From the NCBI GenBank assembly GCA_030669775.1, contig DAOVCZ010000128.1, forward strand, positions 1 through 6,017: a stretch of 6,017 nt of DNA, written 5' to 3'. Made by a program: the position numbers and the translations under genes. Shown here piece by piece: positions 1-6,017 of the stretch. The number at the start of each line of letters is the position of its first letter. Position 1 is the stretch's first letter. Origin of the DNA: Chloroflexota bacterium. Its GTDB lineage: Bacteria; Chloroflexota; Anaerolineae; Anaerolineales; UBA4823. The notes under the pieces were generated by a model. The model did no database searches. It saw only the letters and a list, made by a program, of their open reading frames with translations, and was not told the DNA's origin.

Positions 1-1542
1 TCACTCGAACCTATTGGGACAGTACAACCTACACTGGAACCCACAACGGAACCTTCACCGACACCCCCGGGATCAATTAGCAATTTAGTTGATGTTGAAA
101 AAGCGGTGATTTTGATAAAATCTACGGGAATGTTCTCGGAACCCGAATCAGGGGATGTCCAGGTTATCACTGGACGCGGCTCTGGGTTTATTATCCACCC
201 CTCAGGAATTGCAGTTACAAACAACCATGTAGTCACGGGAGCTGAAGAAATCAATGTTTGGGTGGGTGGAAACAAAAATGAAAGTTACAGTGCCAAATTG
301 CTGGCTGTCTCTGAATGTAACAACTTAGCGCTCATTGATATTGATGGGGGGGGATTTGAATATTTAGATTGGGCTCAGGAACCGGTTGAGTTTGCCCAAG
401 AGGTTTATTTGGCTGGTTATAAGGTGGACCAAGGGGATTACTCATTATTAAGAGGGATAATCGTCAATCCTGAGCTTAATGGAGAAACCAGTTGGACTGC
501 GGTGGATTCGCTAATAGAATATTCGACTAGGGCTGATCCCAGTATTTCTGGTGGTCCATTAATATCGTCAGGTGGTAAGATCCTGGGAATACATTACGGC
601 AAGATCATTGATGACCGGCAGGCAATAGGAGTCTCACATATCGTCGCTCGTGAAATTGTTGAACAGTTAATGAGCGGGGAGAGCCTGGACTCTGTCGGCA
701 TAAACGGGCAGGCATTCGTAAGCGAAGACAAAAGCCTGAGCGGAATATGGATCTCCTCGGTCGAATCCGGTTCAGCAGCCGACCTATCAAATCTTAAAGC
801 CGGTGATATTATCACTATACTTGATGATCAGGCAATGGCTGTTAGCGGTACTTTTATTGAGTACTGTGATGTGTTGCGGTCTCATGATCCAGATGATCCC
901 ATCTACTATGAGGTCGTACGCTCATCCACGGACGAAGTTTTCAAAGGACGATTGGGTGAACCGGATGCTAGCCAATCTGGACAGGAATACTTCAGTTATG
1001 ATATTGATCACGATATAAATGAATGGGATCACTTCCTAACAAACGGTGATCCATCAGGAGTGATCACAGTTCCCAAAAACGGGAAACTTAAAATAACCAT
1101 AAACAGCCTCGATACTAACGCCTACTATATTTACAATAATTTAGAAACCGAGGATGTGCGATTAGATATTCGAGTAACAAACGTGGGAACAAATAACAAT
1201 AACGTCAGTCTGATCTGCCGCCATTCCGCATTAGGCTGGTACGAGTTCAATATAGCCAGTGATGGTCTCTACTGGATATACCAATATGATCCAACCCTGA
1301 GTGATCCGTACAAACAGCTCTGGAATGGAGACTCATCCAGCATAAACCTGGGAAAGGAAGAAAATGAGTACACGGCAATCTGCAATGGAGATCAATTGAG
1401 TCTGTTTATTAACGGGAATGAGGGCATTAATATCACTGATCAAACACTAACAAGTGGTGGGATTGGTTTCTCTGTTTCCTCACATAACGTCACCCCGATT
1501 GTAATTGAGATCGATAATTTCACCGTAAGCTTGCCGGAATAA
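1..1542 (+). CDS. Secreted S1C trypsin-like protease or pseudoprotease with PDZ and C-terminal ConA-like domain (5' partial)
   Basis: The frame is open from base 1, so the true start is upstream. A GTG at 106-108 is not a convincing start: it encodes Val in the first strand of the protease domain (AVILIKSTG). In-window residues, counted from base 1: 1-24 are a Pro/Thr/Glu-rich linker of the kind that follows a signal peptide or lipobox; about 30-225 are the protease domain; about 242-320 a PDZ domain (GIWISSVESGSAAD, KAGDIITILDD); about 331-513 resemble a LamG/ConA-like beta-sandwich (YEFNIASDGLYWI, LSLFINGN, IDNFTV). The catalytic His lies in TNNHVV (226-228) and the Ser in SISGGPL (547-549). 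The motif that should carry the catalytic Asp reads NNLALID, with Asn at 322-324. Cysteines at 1216-1218 and 1381-1383 could form a disulfide in the ConA-like domain. Likely exported and cell-surface; substrate unknown. Protease-PDZ assignment is firm, catalytic activity doubtful, the ConA-like call moderately sure. Confidence 0.88.
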   Translation, partial: SLEPIGTVQPTLEPTTEPSPTPPGSISNLVDVEKAVILIKSTGMFSEPESGDVQVITGRGSGFIIHPSGIAVTNNHVVTGAEEINVWVGGNKNESYSAKLLAVSECNNLALIDIDGGGFEYLDWAQEPVEFAQEVYLAGYKVDQGDYSLLRGIIVNPELNGETSWTAVDSLIEYSTRADPSISGGPLISSGGKILGIHYGKIIDDRQAIGVSHIVAREIVEQLMSGESLDSVGINGQAFVSEDKSLSGIWISSVESGSAADLSNLKAGDIITILDDQAMAVSGTFIEYCDVLRSHDPDDPIYYEVVRSSTDEVFKGRLGEPDASQSGQEYFSYDIDHDINEWDHFLTNGDPSGVITVPKNGKLKITINSLDTNAYYIYNNLETEDVRLDIRVTNVGTNNNNVSLICRHSALGWYEFNIASDGLYWIYQYDPTLSDPYKQLWNGDSSSINLGKEENEYTAICNGDQLSLFINGNEGINITDQTLTSGGIGFSVSSHNVTPIVIEIDNFTVSLPE

Positions 1543-1550
1543 AAAAGCTA

Positions 1551-1931
1551 ATGGGAAAAAAGAAGGGGCGTGTGAAAGTAATTGACCGAAAAACTGGGCA
1601 AACTCTGATCGAGTCCGCTAAATGGTGCCAGAGCAGGCTTTGCCGGATGATCGGCTTTCAATTCCGGCGGCGCTTGAAGCCGGACGAAGCATTAATTTTG
1701 GTACATAACAAAGATACAATCGGCGGCTCATCGATCCACATGTTTTTTGTCTTCACCTCACTGGCTGTTGTATGGATTAACAGTCAAGGTCGGGCAACCC
1801 ATGTCCTGTTAGCCCGACCTTGGAGACCACATTACGCATCGCCTACCCCAGCTTGCTATGTGCTGGAAACATCCCCTGATTTCATCGAGCGCATATCGGT
1901 AGGTGATGAACTTGATTTTATCCCCAGATGA
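1551..1931 (+). CDS. DUF192 family protein
   Basis: A complete 126-residue protein matching the DUF192 pattern. It has an Arg-rich 'R.IGF.FRR.L' segment (about residues 32-42, equivalent to the usual RxxGLMxRxxL), then DEALILV (45-51), IHMFFVFTSLAVVWIN (62-77), the RPWRPHYA stretch (89-96), YVLET (103-107) and a closing VGDELDF (117-123). Length is typical for the domain alone. The N-terminus is basic (MGKKKGR) with no signal peptide, so it is probably cytoplasmic, unlike DUF192 proteins that carry export signals. The biochemical function of DUF192 is not established and I do not assign one. It starts 8 bases after the protease stop with no strong Shine-Dalgarno sequence (only GGAA about 12 bases upstream), so co-transcription and translational coupling are likely. 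It converges with cpaF, leaving 15 bases between the stops. Confidence 0.85.
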   Translation: MGKKKGRVKVIDRKTGQTLIESAKWCQSRLCRMIGFQFRRRLKPDEALILVHNKDTIGGSSIHMFFVFTSLAVVWINSQGRATHVLLARPWRPHYASPTPACYVLETSPDFIERISVGDELDFIPR

Positions 1932-1946
1932 ATAAATTGAATTTTT

Positions 1947-3311
1947 TTAGACCTGCTCGCCAGCATCGAAAACATTGGCTGGCAGTTTGATGCCGCTGAT
2001 CTCAAATTTTTCGGAGAACTTCGGTCGCAGTCCGGTTGATTTAAGCTTGCCAAGGACTCGCCCGTTCTGAACGCCAGTTTGCTCGAATACGAAAAGGTCC
2101 TGCATCACGACACTCTCACCTTCCATGCCCTGTACCTCTGTAACCTGAACGACTCGACGTGTGCCGTCCCGCAGGCGCTCCAAGTGAACGACCAGTTCAA
2201 TTGCCGAAGCTACCTGTTCACGGATGGCACGCAGCGGCAGGTCCAAGCCGGCCATCAACACCATGGTTTCAATACGGCGCAGGGTGTCGCGCGGACTGTT
2301 GGAGTGGATAGTGGTCATTGAGCCGTCATGACCAGTGTTCATCGCTTGAAGCATGTCCAATGCTTCCGGGCCGCGCGCCTCACCCACGATAATCCGGTCT
2401 GGTCGCATACGCAGGGAGTTGATCACTAGCTGGCGGATGGTAATCTCGCCGATGCCTTCCACATTCGGGGGTCGTTTTTCCAGGCGCAGTACGTGTGCCT
2501 GCTTAAGCTGCAGTTCGGCTGTGTCCTCAATCGTGATCACTCGTTCCTGGTCGGGGATGAAAGCTGAAACCACATTTAATAGCGTGGTTTTACCCGAACC
2601 GGTACCGCCGGAGAACACCATATTGACGCGCGCTTCAGAGCATGCTTTTAAAAATGTTACTAATCCGGGTGTCAGGGTACCTTTGGCGACCAAATCTTGG
2701 GCGACAAATGGTGTGGTGGCGAATTTACGGATGGTCAGCAATGGTCCGGAAAGAGACAAAGGGGAAATTGTGGCATTGACACGGTAGCCGCTCGGCAAGC
2801 GTGCATCCACCATAGGCGAAGATTCGTCCACTCGGCGACCTAATGGTGCGACAATGCGATGGATGATACGCATCAGATGGTCTTCGTTTTCAAAGACGAC
2901 TTTGGTTAACTCGATCAACCCGCGGCGTTCGATATAAATTTTATCGGGTCCGTTGCACATCACTTCTGTGATGGTCGGATCTTGGAGCAGGGGCTCCAAT
3001 GGACCGTAGCCCAGGATATCCGCAACCACCCAATTAAGCAGCTCGGCACGCGTATTGCGCGTGTATATCAGATTCTCTTCAACGATAACTTGGTTGAAGG
3101 AAGTTTCAATCATCTGCTGCAACTGCGATTCGTTCGTGTTATTGAGGTTACCATCGGTATCATTCAGCAGTTTTCGCTGCACACGCTCACGTATCAGGTA
3201 AACGTCTGAATTGATATCGTCAGTAGTATCACTACCGAATAAATCAACCGAGGTACCCATCTTCGTCCCGGCTACGGAACGGCTTCTTAGCGCTGGACGG
3301 TTGTTAAACAT
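1947..3311 (-). CDS. cpaF: CpaF/TadA-type pilus assembly ATPase
   Basis: A complete 454-residue GspE/PilT-superfamily secretion ATPase of the CpaF/TadA branch. It is a cytoplasmic hexameric motor that powers Flp/Tad pilus assembly through the TadB/TadC platform. Visible marks: a variable N-terminal region (1-90); the N-terminal core with GYGPLEPLLQDPTITEVMCNGP (about 101-122) and RRVDESSPMVDARLPSGYRVN (159-179); Walker A GGTGSGKTT (235-243, bases 2583-2609); Asp box TIEDTAEL (260-267); Walker B RIIVGEARG (306-314) with Glu311 as expected catalytic acid; and His box HDGSMTTIHSNSP (328-340). All key residues are intact, so an active ATPase is expected. The ATG at 3309-3311 is supported by an AGGAG placed 7 bases upstream. 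It begins 41 bases after the TPR-LysM gene and is the last gene of the minus-strand run. In classical loci tadA precedes tadB and tadC; here it follows tadC. The general family is very secure; calling it cpaF rather than tadA is nomenclature. Confidence 0.96.
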   Translation of the reverse strand: MFNNRPALRSRSVAGTKMGTSVDLFGSDTTDDINSDVYLIRERVQRKLLNDTDGNLNNTNESQLQQMIETSFNQVIVEENLIYTRNTRAELLNWVVADILGYGPLEPLLQDPTITEVMCNGPDKIYIERRGLIELTKVVFENEDHLMRIIHRIVAPLGRRVDESSPMVDARLPSGYRVNATISPLSLSGPLLTIRKFATTPFVAQDLVAKGTLTPGLVTFLKACSEARVNMVFSGGTGSGKTTLLNVVSAFIPDQERVITIEDTAELQLKQAHVLRLEKRPPNVEGIGEITIRQLVINSLRMRPDRIIVGEARGPEALDMLQAMNTGHDGSMTTIHSNSPRDTLRRIETMVLMAGLDLPLRAIREQVASAIELVVHLERLRDGTRRVVQVTEVQGMEGESVVMQDLFVFEQTGVQNGRVLGKLKSTGLRPKFSEKFEISGIKLPANVFDAGEQV

Positions 3312-3315
3312 AATT

Positions 3316-3323
3316 TCTCTCCT
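3316..3323 (-). promoter_or_regulatory. Ribosome binding site of cpaF
   Basis: On the minus strand the sequence AGGAGAGA precedes the cpaF ATG, with AGGAG ending 7 bases before it. This is the only strong Shine-Dalgarno sequence at a start codon in the window, and it fixes the cpaF start. Confidence 0.8.
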
Positions 3324-3352
3324 AACAATGGTTTATCATTAAGTCAACATTA

Positions 3353-5077
3353 TTACTGTATCACTGGGATAATGATCTTTTTCCCGATGGAAATGTCATT
3401 GGGGTCGCCGATATTATTGGCAATTAAAATGACGGTGACGGTGGTATCGTAATAGTTCGCTAATTTGGTTAGATAATCTCCTGATTCAACTACATGAGTT
3501 ACAGTATCTAGACGAGCAACTATTTCATCCATCATTTCCTTATAAAGGCTGTAAGCTTGTTTATACCTACCCCGTTTGACATATTCCTCGGCCTCATTCA
3601 GGGGTTTAGCCCATTTACGGTTGCGCGTCACGATCTCGTTTATATTCGCCAAATATATTGCACTGCGGTACTGGTGGACTGCCTCCGGGAAGTTGCCAAT
3701 CTCGCCCATAACATCTCCAATCTTGACCATGGATTCGAACAAACGAATCCGTGCATCGGGTCGTAATTCAGCAATAGCCTTCGCGTTCTGATAATCCTCC
3801 AAAGCCAGTTGAGGTTTACCGCTGCTCAGATGGTAGTCTCCGAGTAAAATGTAGGCATCATAAAAGGTTTGGCGTGCCGTTCCTCCTGCGTAATCGGGTT
3901 CAATCTCGTAGATTGGTCCCAGGCTTGAAATTACACCTTCCCAATTCTTGCTATAGAACTCATTCTGAGCATGCAGGAATGCCTGGCCCAAAGTCCGCTC
4001 TTGTGCAATCGTTGCATTATCCGGTTGGATACTCTGTGCGATTTCAAAGTATCCATCCGCTTTCTTGAGAGCTTCTATTGAATCAGTATGCCCCACTAAA
4101 GTTTGTTGAGCCATTTCAATATATTTAGTATAAAGTCGATTGCCTAGAGATTCGCGCGCACCTGCCATTTCTTGCAAGATGGTCTTATCTTGTGGTCGCA
4201 GTGAAAGGGCTCTAATATAATAAACTTGAGCTGTTTCCAAGGCATCCAACGAATCGGGCTGTTCATCAAGAATTTTTTGGGCAGCGTTCAAATAACTGAA
4301 GTACAATCTTTCTTCGACAATTTCGGTCTCGTAAAGCGGGTCCCGGTTGCGCACTCCTTCATATCCAGCGACGGCTTCATCCCAATTACCAGCGCTCACA
4401 GCTGAATCAGCCAGATCGATCAAATCGGTCATGCTAAAATCAAGTTCGATTGCGTGGATTTGCAGGGTGACATCCTGGTAACCTGGGTTTAAGTCCTCGA
4501 TCGTATAGAAGATTGCCATCGCCCCGACCACATCGCCGTCTTCCTTCTTCTTCATGGCTTCCAAATACATGGTATCCAGGTCCAGCAGTGATTGAGCCCG
4601 TTCCAAGGCTGTGAACAGCCCAGGATAAGTAAGATCCTCTTCACCGATCTCTTCAATAACAATCATGGCTTCGCCAGGTCGATTAGCTTCCAGCAGTTGT
4701 TGGACTTGGTTGAACTTGTTTTTCAGCTCATATTCTTGGCGGTCAATTTCTATCCTCTGTTGGACTACAGAATATTGGTCTTGGAACCAGTTGTTGTAAG
4801 TGCGAAATCCCCATGCAAAAATAATAACCATCGCCAATCCGATAAGAAGACGCAATCCCAGGGACTTAACCCGCTTTCGCCTGGTTTTCTTTGAGTATTC
4901 TTTCTCATCTTCGTCAATTTCGGCGCGCAATTGCATTTCCTTGCGCAGGGATAGCAGGTCGTGTTCCGAAGGGTATTTTTCCACCAGCTCATTCAGCTCA
5001 GAAAAACCCGTTTCCCATTCGCCACGCTGGAAGTTCGCTGTCATCGAGCGGTAAAGAGGATCATTTTGATAAGACAT
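3353..5077 (-). CDS. Membrane-anchored TPR protein with C-terminal LysM domain, in the tadD position
   Basis: A complete 574-residue protein. Residues 1-50 form a short TPR-like helical hairpin (GEWETGFSELNELVEKYPSE), followed by an acidic stretch and the basic cluster KKTRRKRVK (63-71). One transmembrane helix follows (about 73-91, LGLRLLIGLAMVIIFAWGF). The basic cluster before it predicts a cytoplasmic N-terminus with the rest outside. Residues 100-160 are charged helix, possibly coiled coil. About 180-520 hold roughly eight degenerate TPR-like hairpins (for example SAGNWDEAVAGYEGV, YYIRALSLRPQD, IGNFPEAVHQYRSAIYL, KRGRYKQAYSLYKEM). Residues 525-572 are a LysM domain (THVVESGDYLTKLANYY...IGKKIIIPVIQ), which in this family binds peptidoglycan or other N-acetylglucosamine polymers. 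It lies between tadC and cpaF, where classical loci place tadD, a TPR lipoprotein. I infer a scaffold fixing the Tad machine to the wall. No lipobox and no clear Shine-Dalgarno; the ATG at 5075-5077 is kept because it yields a sensible N-terminus. Architecture is secure, role is inferred. Confidence 0.88.
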   Translation of the reverse strand: MSYQNDPLYRSMTANFQRGEWETGFSELNELVEKYPSEHDLLSLRKEMQLRAEIDEDEKEYSKKTRRKRVKSLGLRLLIGLAMVIIFAWGFRTYNNWFQDQYSVVQQRIEIDRQEYELKNKFNQVQQLLEANRPGEAMIVIEEIGEEDLTYPGLFTALERAQSLLDLDTMYLEAMKKKEDGDVVGAMAIFYTIEDLNPGYQDVTLQIHAIELDFSMTDLIDLADSAVSAGNWDEAVAGYEGVRNRDPLYETEIVEERLYFSYLNAAQKILDEQPDSLDALETAQVYYIRALSLRPQDKTILQEMAGARESLGNRLYTKYIEMAQQTLVGHTDSIEALKKADGYFEIAQSIQPDNATIAQERTLGQAFLHAQNEFYSKNWEGVISSLGPIYEIEPDYAGGTARQTFYDAYILLGDYHLSSGKPQLALEDYQNAKAIAELRPDARIRLFESMVKIGDVMGEIGNFPEAVHQYRSAIYLANINEIVTRNRKWAKPLNEAEEYVKRGRYKQAYSLYKEMMDEIVARLDTVTHVVESGDYLTKLANYYDTTVTVILIANNIGDPNDISIGKKIIIPVIQ

Positions 5078-5133
5078 AGATTATTTACTCGCAAATTTTC
5101 AATTTCAAAATCTTTATACCTTCTACGTGTTCA

Positions 5134-5145
5134 GACCTTAAGGTC
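5134..5145. repeat. 12-base perfect palindrome over the tadC stop codon
   Basis: GACCTTAAGGTC is identical to its reverse complement and contains the tadC stop TAA (bases 5140-5138 on the minus strand). As RNA it could form only a 4-pair stem with a UUAA loop. No U-run follows on the minus strand, so it is not a standard terminator. It may be chance. Confidence 0.4.
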
Positions 5146-6017
5146 CTAGATTCCCTATACTCACATTAGAGAAAATTTCCCTTAAAGATGGTATGGTAGG
5201 TCCCATAATGACGGCAAACATAGCCGGCAAGATAAGTAACATGAGCGGGAACAGCATCTTGGTAGGCATCTTTCGGGCTTGTTCCTGCGCCCAATAGCGC
5301 CGTTCGGTGCGCATCTGGTCAGCTTGGGCGTGCAGTGTTTCGGCAATGCCCATGCCGAGTTCATACGATTGCAGGATCACAGCAACAAAGCTGGAGACTT
5401 CTGGTACATCCAATCGCTCCGCCATATTGCGCATGGCAGAGGCGCGGGACTCCCCCATACTCATTTCGTTCACCACTCGGGTAAACTCGATCGCTAGAGG
5501 ACCTTCCCAGCTCTCGCTGACGCGCTGCAGAGACTGGTCGAAACCCAAACCGGCATCTGCGCAAACGCTGAGCATATCCAGCGCATCCGGTAGGTGCCTG
5601 CGGATCTTTTCTTGTTTTCCGTGTACTATGGTGCGCAGCCAGAGTTTGGGCAGGTAAAAAATCATTATCGCCGCCCCGATGGCAACTATGAAGGAAACTA
5701 CGCCGTTTAGCCTGGTGATGATCACGTAAGCTGAAAAACCACCTAGCAGCAAGAAAATGACACGCATACCAGCGAATTCACGCCCGCGTATGCCAAGTGG
5801 ATTGCCGGCAATGACCATTTGTCTATCGAGATCTTCAATAGAACCTCCAGGAATCAGGCGACTGAAGAACAACCCTAATCCCCTGAAAAGAGGCGCGATG
5901 GTTCTTGTTAGGAAGGAGCCGCTGATTTCAGGACGGGCATAGAACGTTTCTTCCTCAAACCGCGGTCTGGGGGCGACAGGTTCAATCACATAATATTCCA
6001 AGCGGCGATCCAGCTCA
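5138..6017 (-). CDS. tadC: TadC-like type II secretion system F domain protein (5' partial)
   Basis: The frame is open to the right edge: five codons (E-L-D-R-R) precede a TTG at 6001-5999, so this TTG need not be the start and the gene is truncated at its 5' end; 292 residues are visible. Counted from the first whole codon (6016-6014): a Pro/charge-rich cytoplasmic stretch (about 6-60); two adjacent transmembrane helices (about 84-102 and 106-124); the T2SSF domain (about 139-267) with RRHLPDALDMLSVCADAGLGFDQSL, VNEMSMGESRASAMRNMAERL and SYELGMGIAETL; then RKMPTKMLFPLMLLILPAMFAVIMGP with the final membrane helix (about 253-275). 'LDMLSVCADAGLGFDQSL' and 'KMPTKMLFPLMLLILPA' favour TadC over its paralogue TadB. 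TadC proteins usually have another N-terminal helix, expected just beyond the edge. It acts in the inner membrane as platform for the CpaF ATPase and pilins. The TPR-LysM gene follows after 60 bases. Confidence 0.93.
   Translation of the reverse strand, partial: ELDRRLEYYVIEPVAPRPRFEEETFYARPEISGSFLTRTIAPLFRGLGLFFSRLIPGGSIEDLDRQMVIAGNPLGIRGREFAGMRVIFLLLGGFSAYVIITRLNGVVSFIVAIGAAIMIFYLPKLWLRTIVHGKQEKIRRHLPDALDMLSVCADAGLGFDQSLQRVSESWEGPLAIEFTRVVNEMSMGESRASAMRNMAERLDVPEVSSFVAVILQSYELGMGIAETLHAQADQMRTERRYWAQEQARKMPTKMLFPLMLLILPAMFAVIMGPTIPSLREIFSNVSIGNLGP

Noticed and set aside
106..108. GTG as the start of the protease gene
   Set aside because: The frame continues upstream to base 1, there is no Shine-Dalgarno, and this start would remove part of the first protease strand and any export signal.
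1959..1983. Inverted repeat GCCAGC...GCTGGC with a 13-base loop near the cpaF 3' end, next to a T7 run, as a terminator
   Set aside because: The T-run (1942-1948) precedes the hairpin for plus-strand transcripts and reads as A on the minus strand, so neither orientation gives hairpin then U-run. The repeat is within cpaF codons.
2353..2787. Open frame of 144 codons on the plus strand opposite cpaF
   Set aside because: It lies wholly antisense to the highly conserved ATPase core (Walker A to Walker B) and its translation shows no recognisable domain.
3324..3352. TTGACT on the minus strand just after the TPR-LysM stop, as a -35 box for a cpaF promoter
   Set aside because: At 16-18 bases spacing there is no acceptable -10 box; that position holds the Shine-Dalgarno sequence.
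5307..5657. Open frame of 116 codons on the plus strand opposite tadC
   Set aside because: It is antisense to the conserved T2SSF domain, and its composition looks like a shadow of that gene.
5999..6001. TTG as the start of tadC
   Set aside because: The frame is open to the window edge, and the family usually has an additional N-terminal membrane segment upstream.

Overview
The window looks like part of a chromosome from a Chloroflexota bacterium, most likely class Anaerolineae. The reasons are: a secreted S1C protease with a PDZ domain and a C-terminal concanavalin A-like domain; a short DUF192 protein of the 'IHMFFVF...RPWRP.Y' type; and a Tad (tight adherence / Flp pilus) gene cluster. 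This is recall of family patterns, not a database search. Base composition is mid-range and coding density is very high. No stretch longer than about 60 bases lacks a gene, and I see no tRNA, rRNA, CRISPR array, insertion sequence or attachment site.

Layout. Two genes on the plus strand (1-1931) face three genes on the minus strand (6017-1947), and the two sets converge with only 15 bases between stop codons. Plus strand: a 5'-truncated trypsin-like protease (Pro/Thr-rich linker, protease domain, PDZ, ConA-like domain), then a DUF192 protein starting 8 bases later. Minus strand, in transcription order: a 5'-truncated tadC (inner-membrane pilus platform protein), a membrane-anchored TPR protein ending in a LysM domain, and cpaF/tadA (the assembly ATPase). 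These three are spaced 60 and 41 bases apart and look like one operon whose earlier genes lie beyond the right edge.

How the parts fit. CpaF would power assembly of Flp-type pilins through a platform of TadC and (outside the window) a TadB partner. The TPR-LysM protein sits directly after tadC, where classical tad loci carry tadD, a TPR lipoprotein. Its predicted topology places the TPR array and the LysM outside the membrane. It may therefore tie the pilus machine to peptidoglycan, which would make sense in a lineage largely thought to lack a conventional outer membrane. The protease and DUF192 protein are probably a separate transcription unit with no proven link to the pilus.

Most notable points. 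(1) The protease keeps the His and Ser of the triad, but Asn occupies the position of the catalytic Asp, and the usual Gly two residues before the Ser is also changed, suggesting a weak or inactive enzyme. (2) The TPR-LysM protein is a good candidate for a Chloroflexota-specific Tad component. Nothing else points to an undescribed system.
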